Assembly: GCF_018224925.1 (NCBI RefSeq)
Contig: NZ_JAGTUF010000020.1
Coordinates: 1 to 59,354, forward strand
DNA length: 59,354 nt
Source of the DNA: Magnetospirillum sulfuroxidans
GTDB taxonomy: Bacteria; Pseudomonadota; Alphaproteobacteria; Rhodospirillales; Magnetospirillaceae
Direction of reading: 5' to 3'
This document shows positions 42,324 to 49,982 of this stretch, piece after piece (positions within the stretch are counted from its first letter, which is position 1; each line of letters starts with the position of its first letter). A program made the position numbers and the translations under genes. The notes below the pieces were generated by a model. It was not told the DNA's origin, searched no databases, and was given only the letters and a program-made list of their open reading frames with translations.

Positions 42324-44021
42324 TCAGCCCCGCATATCGACAAGGAAGGTGGAAACTTCGCCGCGCAGTTTCTGCGCTTCCTCCAACAATTCGTTGGCGG
42401 CCGAGAACATGGATTTGGCCATGGTCCCGGTTTCGTCGGCGGCGCGCGAGACATCGGCGATGTTGCGGGTGACCGCGCCATTGCCTTCCGCCGCTTGCTG
42501 GACCGAACGGACGATTTCCTGGGTGGCGGCCGATTGCTGTTCCACCGCCGAGGCAATGGAGGAGACGATGCCGCTGACATTGTCGATGGTTTCGCTGACC
42601 GCGCGGATGCGGGCGACGGCGTCGTGGGTGGCCGATTGCACCGAAGCGATCTGGGTGGTGATTTCGTCGGTGGCCTTGGCGGTCTGGTTGGCCAGTGATT
42701 TCACTTCGTTGGCGACCACGGCGAAGCCCTTGCCGGCATCGCCGGCGCGGGCTGCCTCAATCGTCGCATTGAGCGCCAACAGATTGGTCTGGCTGGCGAT
42801 GGTGTTGATCAGGGTGACCACCTCGCCGATGCGCTTGGCGCTTTCATCCAGGCTGGCCATGGTGTCGTTGGCCGCTTGCGCGCCGCGCACGGCTTCGCTG
42901 GTGATGTCGACGGTCGCGGCGATTTGGCGCGAAATTTCCTGAACCGACGCCCCCAATTGTTCCGCTGCCGCGGCGACGGTATCGACATTGGCGGCGGCCC
43001 CGGACGCCGCTTCGGCGACGGCGGCGCCTTGGCGGCTGGTGCGCGCGGCGTTGTCTTGCAGGCCGTCAGAGCTGGTGTGGACATGCTGGACGGTGGTCAT
43101 CACCGCATCCAGCATGTGTTTCATGGATTGGTCGAAGCTTTCGGTCAGGGTTTCCCGACGAACGGCCCGTTCGGCGCTGGATTTGGCGGCGGCGGCCTTT
43201 TCGCTTTCCAAGGCGGCGGCACGGCGCATGCCGTCTTGGAAAATAGCCACGGCGCGGGCCATGGCGCCGATTTCATCCTGGCGTTCTTGCGAATGGACCT
43301 CGACGGCCATGTCGCCAGCGGCCAGCCCGTCCATCACCTTGGTGATTTCGACCACCGGCCGCGAGATCAGGCGGATGGTGGCCAGCGCCAAGCCGCCGCC
43401 GATGACCAGACACGCCAGGAAAACGGCGAAATATTGGAAGCGGGCGGCGGCGGCGACGTTATGCGCTTCGGCATAAGATTGATCGGTTTGGGTGTCGTTG
43501 GCCTTGACCAGGGCGGCGATCAGACTTTGCAGCTTGTCATATTCGACTTCGGCGGAGGTCATCATGATCAACCCGGTCACCGGGTCCAGCGCGGCCATGT
43601 CGGCGACGTCGCCGACAGCCCGCTGAAAGGCGGCCATGGCCGGAACGATGGGGTCGATCAAGGCCTTGTCGTCAGCATCGTCGATGGCGGCGGCGAAGCT
43701 GCTGATGGCGTCGAACAGGTCCTTGGCGTCGGCACGGATGTTTTTTTCCAAGGCCTGGGTTTTGACCGCTTCCACTCCGGCCGAACTCCAGCCCAACAGC
43801 CGATAGGCGTTGGACTGGATACGGGTGCTGGTGGCGCTGACACGGGCGACAAAGCGCCCATGGACGGCCGCCGCCTGATGCAGGTCTTCGAGAGCCGCGC
43901 CCTGCCTGGTCATGGAGATCTGGAAAATCCCGGCCAGGATCAGCATGCAGCCGACCAGCAGCAGGGGGGCGATCAAGACCTTTACCGCAAGCCGGGTATC
44001 GGCCAGGCGTTGGGCGAGCAT
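42324..44021 (-). CDS. Methyl-accepting chemotaxis protein
   Basis: 565 aa inner-membrane chemoreceptor. TM1 (~16-36), a periplasmic helical ligand region (~40-195), TM2 (~196-216), HAMP (~217-270), then a long coiled-coil signalling domain with the hairpin tip motif [43 protein letters not shown]. Expected to control CheA. Immediately upstream on the same strand are two secreted Cache proteins, which could be its ligand-binding partners (inference). Confidence 0.95.
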   Translation of the reverse strand: MLAQRLADTRLAVKVLIAPLLLVGCMLILAGIFQISMTRQGAALEDLHQAAAVHGRFVARVSATSTRIQSNAYRLLGWSSAGVEAVKTQALEKNIRADAKDLFDAISSFAAAIDDADDKALIDPIVPAMAAFQRAVGDVADMAALDPVTGLIMMTSAEVEYDKLQSLIAALVKANDTQTDQSYAEAHNVAAAARFQYFAVFLACLVIGGGLALATIRLISRPVVEITKVMDGLAAGDMAVEVHSQERQDEIGAMARAVAIFQDGMRRAAALESEKAAAAKSSAERAVRRETLTESFDQSMKHMLDAVMTTVQHVHTSSDGLQDNAARTSRQGAAVAEAASGAAANVDTVAAAAEQLGASVQEISRQIAATVDITSEAVRGAQAANDTMASLDESAKRIGEVVTLINTIASQTNLLALNATIEAARAGDAGKGFAVVANEVKSLANQTAKATDEITTQIASVQSATHDAVARIRAVSETIDNVSGIVSSIASAVEQQSAATQEIVRSVQQAAEGNGAVTRNIADVSRAADETGTMAKSMFSAANELLEEAQKLRGEVSTFLVDMRG

Positions 44022-44069
44022 GGGCAGCCTCTTCTTTTCTATGTCAGGATTAAACGGGCTGTCCCGCGA

Positions 44070-44531
44070 TCAGGGCTTGTAGATGCCGGCACCGATGAAA
44101 ATGTTGCCGTCACCCTTTTCCACATAGCTGGATTTGGGTTCGATTTTCTTGGTGCTGGCGTTGACCCATTTGTAATCGACCCAGCCCGAGCCCTTGCTCT
44201 TGACCGTGTCGATGAACTGGGCGACGAAAGCGCGGCCGTCGCTATCCTTCAAGCCGGCAAGATTCTTGCCGTTCAAAGCCGGGTTCTTGCCGTGGCACAG
44301 CATGATTCCGTCTATTTCCTGAACGAAGACGTAAAGATCCTTGCTTTGAAAATCGCCCGCGGCGGCGAAATCGGCGCAGGCCTTGTCCTTGCCGGCGGTC
44401 TTGAAATGAGCCAGGGCTTTCTTCACCAGCGCCTGGGCCTCGGCGGCGGTCCCCATTTCCTCGGCGACGGCGGGGGTGGCTAGGCACAGAGCCAGGGCTA
44501 CGGACAGCGAACGCAAAACGGTCTTGGACAT
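44070..44531 (-). CDS. Secreted single-Cache-domain protein, copy 1
   Basis: 153 aa. Signal peptide to ~23 (AVA|EEMGTAAEA). One small Cache domain: a helical lead (EAQALVKKALAHFKTAGKDKACADF) and the strand set DLYVFVQEIDGIMLCHGKNPALNGKNLAGLKDSDGRAFV...WVDYKWVNASTKKIEPKSSYVE. Normally Cache domains are part of receptors; here it is a free periplasmic protein. A paralogue lies just upstream. Confidence 0.87.
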   Translation of the reverse strand: MSKTVLRSLSVALALCLATPAVAEEMGTAAEAQALVKKALAHFKTAGKDKACADFAAAGDFQSKDLYVFVQEIDGIMLCHGKNPALNGKNLAGLKDSDGRAFVAQFIDTVKSKGSGWVDYKWVNASTKKIEPKSSYVEKGDGNIFIGAGIYKP

Positions 44532-44637
44532 GTTTTACCCCTTATGATTTTTGTTTGTTCGGCGTGCGTGTTGCCGCCTGCCCGTTAAGGCTATGGTGAT
44601 GGTATGGGCAGGCTGGTCCGGCGTCTAGCCCTTCATC

Positions 44638-45099
44638 TTATGGTTTGTAGATGCCGGCGCCGGCATAAAGGGGGCCGTCGATCTTTTCCACATAGGTGCT
44701 TTTGGGCTCGATCTTCTTGGTGGTGGCGTTGACCCACTTGTAGTCAATCCAGCCGGCGCCGGCGGATTTGGCCACATTGCTCATTTCCTGAATGAACAAT
44801 TTGCCATCGGTGTCCTTCAGGTTGGACATATCCTTGCCATTGAAGGCGGCGTTTTTGCCGTGGCACAACACGACGTTGTCGGTGCCTTGGACAAAAACAT
44901 ACAGGTCCTTCATTTGAAAGGCGCCTTGGCTGTCGGCGAAATCGGCGCAGGCCTTGTCCTTGCCGACCGCCTTGAAGTGGGCGACGGCTTTCTTGACCAA
45001 GGCGGAGGCTTCATCCGCCGCTCCCTTTTCCTGGGCGAAGGCAGCCGAGGAACAGGCCAAGGCCGAGGTCAATAACGTGGCGGCAACGAGTTTCAGCAT
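44638..45099 (-). CDS. Secreted single-Cache-domain protein, copy 2
   Basis: 153 aa, same length and layout as copy 1 and clearly a tandem duplicate (DLYVFVQGTDNVVLCHGKNAAFNGKDMSNLKDTDGKLF, WIDYKWVNATTKKIEPKSTYVEK). Signal peptide MLKLVAATLLTSALACSSAAFA. Start at 45099 is supported by GGAG upstream and by the signal peptide. Periplasmic small-molecule binding is likely; the ligand is unknown. Confidence 0.87.
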   Translation of the reverse strand: MLKLVAATLLTSALACSSAAFAQEKGAADEASALVKKAVAHFKAVGKDKACADFADSQGAFQMKDLYVFVQGTDNVVLCHGKNAAFNGKDMSNLKDTDGKLFIQEMSNVAKSAGAGWIDYKWVNATTKKIEPKSTYVEKIDGPLYAGAGIYKP

Positions 45100-45265
45100 G
45101 ACGGACGCTCCAACAGCGAAGGCAAAAAACGGTATTCGGATGCCTAATTTCCCATGATTTTGACTTTGGTCAAGCGGCAACGGCCGCATTAGTTCGTTTG
45201 CGGGCATCATATGCGATGGTATGGGGCAAAAGAGTAGCTGGGGCCAAAGTGTGCGTATGTAACGC

Positions 45266-46663
45266 TCAGGGCAAAACCTTGCCCGGATTCATCACGGCGG
45301 CGGGATCGAGCGCCCGCTTGACGCGCTGCATCAGGTCCAATTCCACATCCGACTTGTACCGGGCCATTTCCGCGATTTTCAGCCGGCCGATGCCGTGCTC
45401 GGCCGATACCGAACCATTCATCTCGGCGACGATGTCGTGGACGATGCGGTTCATCTCCTCCCAGCGGGCCAGGAAGGTGGCTTTGTCGGCGCCGATCGGC
45501 TGGGTCAGATTGAAATGGGTGTTGCCGTCGCCCAGATGGCCAAAGGCCACCACCCGCACGCCGGGCAAGGCCGCTTCCACCGCATGGGTGCAGCGTTCGA
45601 TCATTTCCGGCACCCGGCTGACCGGCACGGCAACGTCATGCTTGATCGAACCGCCTTCTTTCTTTTGCGCTTCCGGCACGCCTTCGCGGATGCGCCACAG
45701 CGCCTTGCGCTGGTCACCCGATTGCGCCAGCACCGCGTCAAGGGCGTGGCCATGCTCCAAGGCGTCGGCCAGCACGCTTTCCAGCGACTCGGACAAGCCG
45801 CCGGGGCGCGATGACGACAATTCCAACAGCAGGTACCAGGGATAAGGCTGCTCGAACGGATCACGCAGGCCGGCGACGTGGGCCAATCCCAATTCCAGGC
45901 CGATGCGCGGGACCAGTTCGCAGGCGGTGACGGCATCGCCGGAAGCCCGCCGCGCCGCCGCCAAGATGGCCAGGCCGGCCGTGGGATCGGGCAGGGCGAT
46001 CAGCGCCGTGGCCATTTCCTGGGGTTTGGGGAACAGCTTCAGGCTGGCGGCGGTGATGATGCCCAGCGTTCCTTCGGCGCCGATGAACAGATGCTTGAGG
46101 TCATAGCCGGTGTTGTCCTTGCGCAACAGGCGCAAGCCGTTCCAGATGCGGCCATCGGCCAGCACCACTTCCAGACCCAAGGTCAGATCGCGGGCGTTGC
46201 CATAGCGCAAGACGGCGACGCCGCCGGCATTGGTGGACAAATTGCCGCCGATGCGGCACGACCCTTCCGCTCCCAGGGAAAGCGGGAACAGGCAGCCGAC
46301 GGCGTCGGCGGCTTGTTGCAGGGTGGCCAGCACGCAACCGGCCTCGGCGATCAGGGTAAAATTGATCGGATCGATGGCACGGATGCGGTTCAGCCGCTCG
46401 GTGGAAATCACCACGGCGCCGGCCTCGGCGATGCCGCCGCCGCACAGGCCGGTATTGCCGCCTTGCGGCACCACCGCCACCTTGGCCTCGGCGCACAAGG
46501 CAACCACCGCCGCCGTTTGCGCGGTGTCGGCCGGGCGGATCACCGCCAGCGCCTGGCCGCGATAAAGCCCGCGTTCCTCGACCATATAGGCTTCTATATC
46601 GGCGGGTTGGGTCAGCACATGGGCGGCGCCGACGATATCGGCAAGACGGTCCAGCAAGGGCAT
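45266..46663 (-). CDS. FAD-linked oxidase (GlcD/D-2-hydroxyacid dehydrogenase type)
   Basis: 465 aa. PCMH FAD-binding domain with VVPQGGNTGLCGGG, SLGAEGSCRIGGNLSTNAGG and GAEGTLGIITAASLKL, then the C-terminal FAD-oxidase domain with FGHLGDGNTHFNL and the end signature EHGIGRLK...DPAAVMNPGKVLP. Family oxidises glycolate, D-lactate or D-2-hydroxyglutarate; a lone subunit without GlcE/GlcF neighbours argues for the D-2-hydroxyglutarate or D-lactate type. Begins 3 nt after the Sua5/YrdC gene ends, same strand. Confidence 0.92.
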   Translation of the reverse strand: MPLLDRLADIVGAAHVLTQPADIEAYMVEERGLYRGQALAVIRPADTAQTAAVVALCAEAKVAVVPQGGNTGLCGGGIAEAGAVVISTERLNRIRAIDPINFTLIAEAGCVLATLQQAADAVGCLFPLSLGAEGSCRIGGNLSTNAGGVAVLRYGNARDLTLGLEVVLADGRIWNGLRLLRKDNTGYDLKHLFIGAEGTLGIITAASLKLFPKPQEMATALIALPDPTAGLAILAAARRASGDAVTACELVPRIGLELGLAHVAGLRDPFEQPYPWYLLLELSSSRPGGLSESLESVLADALEHGHALDAVLAQSGDQRKALWRIREGVPEAQKKEGGSIKHDVAVPVSRVPEMIERCTHAVEAALPGVRVVAFGHLGDGNTHFNLTQPIGADKATFLARWEEMNRIVHDIVAEMNGSVSAEHGIGRLKIAEMARYKSDVELDLMQRVKRALDPAAVMNPGKVLP

Positions 46664-46666
46664 GGG

Positions 46667-47629
46667 TCAGCTCCGAGGGGCGGCGGCACGGCGCAGGCGG
46701 TCGTTGATGGCGCAGCCTAGCCCGTTTTCCGGGATCGGCGCCACGGCGATGGCGGTAAAAGCGGGATCGTCCAAGGCGCGGAGGGCGGCGAACAGATTGG
46801 CGGCGGCCTCTTCCAGGTCGCCTTGTTCCGACAGGTTGCGGGTGCAGGCCATGGGGCCGAAGCCCAACAGCGCTTCGCCGTTTGCCGCCGTCGCAGCGTT
46901 CAAGCGCACGGCCAAGCTGGGGGCATAGTGGCTTTCCAGCATGCCGGGGCTTTTGGGCGCGGCGCTGTGAGCGGTCGGGCGGCTCAGCTTCTGCGCCAGA
47001 ACGGCCTCGATTTGTTCGGCGGTGATGCCGCCGGGACGCAGCAGGCAGGGGGCGGGGCCGGACAGATCAAGCACGGTGGATTCGACCCCAACCCGGCACG
47101 GACCGCCATCCAGGATCAGCCCGATGCGGCCGCCCAAACTTTCCCCCACATGGGCGGCGGTGGTCGGGCTGACGGCGCCAGAGCGGTTGGCGCTGGGGGC
47201 GGCGATGGGGCGGCCCGCCGCCCGGATCACCGCGCGGGCGACATCATGGGCGGGAAGTCGAATGGCGATGGTGTCCAAGCCGGCGCTGGCCAGCAGCGAG
47301 ATGGGCGAGCCGGCGGCGCGGGGCAGCACCAATGTCAGCGGGCCGGGCCAGAATTGGGCCATCAAGGCGCGGGCGCGGGCATCGATGCGAACCAGCGTCT
47401 CGGCCTCGGCGATCTTCGCCACATGGACGATCAGCGGGTTGAAGCTGGGCCGGCCCTTGGCGGCGAAGATCGCCGCCACGGCGTGGTCATTGGTGGCGTC
47501 GCCGCCCAGGCCATAGACGGTTTCGGTCGGAAAGGCGACCAGCTGGCCGGCGCGCAGCATGGCGCCGGCTTCGGCCACGAACGCAGGCGTGGCCGCTTCG
47601 ATGCGGGTATGGGGCAAGGTTTGGCTCAT
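46667..47629 (-). CDS. L-threonylcarbamoyladenylate synthase (Sua5/YrdC family)
   Basis: 320 aa, two-domain Sua5 form rather than the short TsaC. Sua5/YrdC domain (~10-210): VAFPTETVYGLGGDA, AKGRPSFNPLIVHV, GPLTLVLPR, then the Sua5 C-terminal domain (SHYAPSLAVRLN to the end). Makes threonylcarbamoyl-AMP for tRNA t6A modification. An ATG 6 codons upstream (47647) is possible. Coupled to the FAD-oxidase gene downstream. Confidence 0.93.
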   Translation of the reverse strand: MSQTLPHTRIEAATPAFVAEAGAMLRAGQLVAFPTETVYGLGGDATNDHAVAAIFAAKGRPSFNPLIVHVAKIAEAETLVRIDARARALMAQFWPGPLTLVLPRAAGSPISLLASAGLDTIAIRLPAHDVARAVIRAAGRPIAAPSANRSGAVSPTTAAHVGESLGGRIGLILDGGPCRVGVESTVLDLSGPAPCLLRPGGITAEQIEAVLAQKLSRPTAHSAAPKSPGMLESHYAPSLAVRLNAATAANGEALLGFGPMACTRNLSEQGDLEEAAANLFAALRALDDPAFTAIAVAPIPENGLGCAINDRLRRAAAPRS

Positions 47630-47668
47630 ACCCGCACCATAGAACAAACCGGGCGGTGGCGAAAAGGG

Positions 47669-48946
47669 TCAGAACTTAAAGGAAAAGCCGATGGCCAGTT
47701 CGTCCTGGTCCATGCGCAGCTTGGTGGTCTGATTGGCGTTCATGGCTGGGTTGGCGCCGCTGATGGAGTTTGAAAAGGCGTGGGCATAGGACCCGGTCAG
47801 CGACCATTGCTCGTCGATATGCCAGGTGCCGCCAAAACCCACATGGGTGGTCGGCGTCGCCGGGGCGAGGATGTTGAACATGGTTTCCTGGCCGTTGGTG
47901 AATTCGTTCGCGTGGCTGATGCCGGTGCGCAGGGTCAGGGCCGGATCGGCTTGCCATTGCACGCCAAGGCGATAGATGTCCATGTTGTTCCAGCCGAAAC
48001 CGCCGCCATCGTTGCCGCCCAGGTTCAGGGCGGTGGAGCCGCGGACATGGGAATTGCTGAGCGAGGCGACGTCTTCATAAAAAATGCGCTGGTGTTCGAT
48101 CATCACCGCCCAATCGCGATGCGGCTTGATGGCGATGCCTTCGTTGATGAAGGACGGGATGTCGAAATCGCCTTGTTCGGCGAACAGGCCGGAATATTTG
48201 TCGAACTTGCTCATCCACATGCGCGATTGATAGGCCACCCCCAGGGACAGCCACGGCAGCGGGTCCCAGGTGGCGCCCAGCTTGAAACCGCCACCATAGG
48301 ACCAATCATAGCCGTTGCCGGTCAGATGGGCCGAATCGGTGGACATGGGGCCGAACATTTCCAGGCCATAGGCCTTGAAGCGTTGCACCGCCAACACCGG
48401 AGCAATACCGAGGCTGATGTTGTTGTCGAACTTATGGGCAAGATTAAAGGAAAAGAACGCCTGGGCCAGATCAACCCCCAACGGCGTGGTGCCGCTGCCG
48501 AAGCCGGGGGCGAATACGTTGGTGTCGTATTCGGTGTTCATGCCGCCATTGCCGAACATCAGCACGCCGACCGAGGTGCGATCATCGACCATGTAATTGG
48601 CGCCGCCGCAGACGATTTCGAAAAACTCGTTCTTGCTGTCATAGGTGCCGTTCTTCAGGCCGCCGGTCCCTTCGTTGGTGACGTCGCGATGGGGCATGAA
48701 CGAGGTGAAGCACAGGCCGGCGACATTGCCCACTGCCGTGCCCAAGGCGGGATTTTGGGCCGAGGCCAAGGGGCCTTCGCCCATGGCGACGCCGGCCCCG
48801 GCCATGGCCTTGGAAGGGGCGCCATAACCGTTGGAGAAATAGCCGTTGGTGGCGAAAGCCGGGCTGGCCGCCCCGGCGAACAAGGCCAGAGTCAAGGGCG
48901 CGATCCAGAATCGCCCGGCCAGGGCCGGAGCGGTGGTGCAAGGCAT
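47669..48946 (-). CDS. FadL/OmpP1-family outer-membrane transport protein
   Basis: 425 aa. Signal peptide ending SPAFA|TNGYFSNGYGAPSKAMAGAGVA, where the N-terminal hatch begins with the NGYFxxGxGxxxxAMGGAGVA family pattern. Beta-barrel features throughout, with a terminal FSFKF (final Phe). Imports hydrophobic compounds such as fatty acids or aromatics. An 18-bp palindrome upstream (49027-49044) may be an operator. Stand-alone gene. Confidence 0.92.
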   Translation of the reverse strand: MPCTTAPALAGRFWIAPLTLALFAGAASPAFATNGYFSNGYGAPSKAMAGAGVAMGEGPLASAQNPALGTAVGNVAGLCFTSFMPHRDVTNEGTGGLKNGTYDSKNEFFEIVCGGANYMVDDRTSVGVLMFGNGGMNTEYDTNVFAPGFGSGTTPLGVDLAQAFFSFNLAHKFDNNISLGIAPVLAVQRFKAYGLEMFGPMSTDSAHLTGNGYDWSYGGGFKLGATWDPLPWLSLGVAYQSRMWMSKFDKYSGLFAEQGDFDIPSFINEGIAIKPHRDWAVMIEHQRIFYEDVASLSNSHVRGSTALNLGGNDGGGFGWNNMDIYRLGVQWQADPALTLRTGISHANEFTNGQETMFNILAPATPTTHVGFGGTWHIDEQWSLTGSYAHAFSNSISGANPAMNANQTTKLRMDQDELAIGFSFKF

Positions 48947-49026
48947 GATGTGTCCTCCCGTTTGCGCGCGGCCTGCTGACGGGCCGCGTTAATCAGGACA
49001 CCCTGATATGCAAACGAGAGCGGGTG

Positions 49027-49044
49027 GCAGTACAATAATACTGC
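49027..49044. promoter_or_regulatory. Palindrome upstream of the FadL-type gene
   Basis: GCAGTA-CAATAA-TACTGC, perfect 6-nt arms with a 6-nt centre, 81 nt before the ATG; flanked by further near-palindromes (ACTAATATCAGT; ATTGC-GAT-GCAAT at 49075-49087). Resembles a TetR- or GntR-type operator; factor unknown. Confidence 0.4.
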
Positions 49045-49139
49045 ACATTGACTAATATCAGTAAAACAACATCTATTGCGATGCAATAAAGGCTGCGGTT
49101 ATTTCTTTGGGGCGGGGGGTATTAACCCATCCGGGTTGG

Positions 49140-49898
49140 TCAGGTCTTGGCGCGGGCAAGAAAATCCGGGTTGAGGAATTTCGGCTTGCCGTATGCCAAC
49201 GCCACATTATCCCAGGTCACCACTTCGCCACCGGCGGCCAGCAGCACGGCATGGGCGGCGGCGGTATCCCATTCGCAGGTCGGGCCGAAGCGGGGGTAAT
49301 AATCACCGCTGCCTTCGGCGATGCGGCAGAATTTCAGCGACGATCCGGCGTTTTCCACCTTGCCGCCGGGCAAGGTGGCGATGAAGGCTTCCAGCCGCTC
49401 GGCGGCGCGATGAGAGCGGGAATCAAGCACCACCGCCCCTTCGGCCGGAGCCGGGCGGCAGAGGATGGGATGGCGGCCATGGGCGTCTTCGCGCCAGGCC
49501 TGACCGTTGGCGCCGGCCCACAAGATGTTCTGGGCCGGGGCATAGACCACCCCCACGGTGGGGATGCCGTTCTCGATCAAGCCGATATTGACGGTGAACT
49601 CGCCGTTCTTTTTGACGAATTCCTTGGTGCCGTCCAGCGGATCGACCAGCCAGAACGTGTGGCCGACAGTGGGGATCCGGCCGGCGGCGGCTTCTTCCTC
49701 GGCGACGATGGGGATGTGGGGGGTCAACTGACGCAGGACCGGCAGAATCACCGCCTCGGCCAACGAATCGGCGGCGGTGACCGGATCGTTCTCGCCCTTG
49801 AAATGGACGGCGAAGTCCTGGGCATAGACCTCCATGATAACGGCGCCAGCGGCGCGGGCGGCGGCTTCCAGGGGGGCAAGCAGGGAATTGGTGGTCAT
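49140..49898 (-). CDS. cysQ: 3'(2'),5'-bisphosphate nucleotidase CysQ
   Basis: 252 aa, inositol-monophosphatase fold. Metal-site motifs EEE (68-70), DPLDGTKEF (86-94; D86, D89) and WDTAAAHAVLLAAGGEV near the C-terminus. Hydrolyses PAP formed in sulfate assimilation to AMP, relieving feedback. Start at 49898 is supported by GGAG; longer readings to 49979 lack homology. Divergent from the patatin gene, sharing an 84-bp gap. Confidence 0.94.
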   Translation of the reverse strand: MTTNSLLAPLEAAARAAGAVIMEVYAQDFAVHFKGENDPVTAADSLAEAVILPVLRQLTPHIPIVAEEEAAAGRIPTVGHTFWLVDPLDGTKEFVKKNGEFTVNIGLIENGIPTVGVVYAPAQNILWAGANGQAWREDAHGRHPILCRPAPAEGAVVLDSRSHRAAERLEAFIATLPGGKVENAGSSLKFCRIAEGSGDYYPRFGPTCEWDTAAAHAVLLAAGGEVVTWDNVALAYGKPKFLNPDFLARAKT

Positions 49899-49982
49899 GA
49901 TGTCTCCGTTTCGCGGCGAAGATAAACGGCCGGGGGCGGATAAGGCTAGGGGGAAGCGTGCGGGGCAAGCGGGAAACAAGCG

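Noticed and set aside
42257-42580. N-terminal extension of lptF
   Set aside because: Runs antiparallel-free but in another frame over the MCP 3' end; low-complexity Pro/Arg residues and no homology. The ATG at 42256 begins the conserved sequence.
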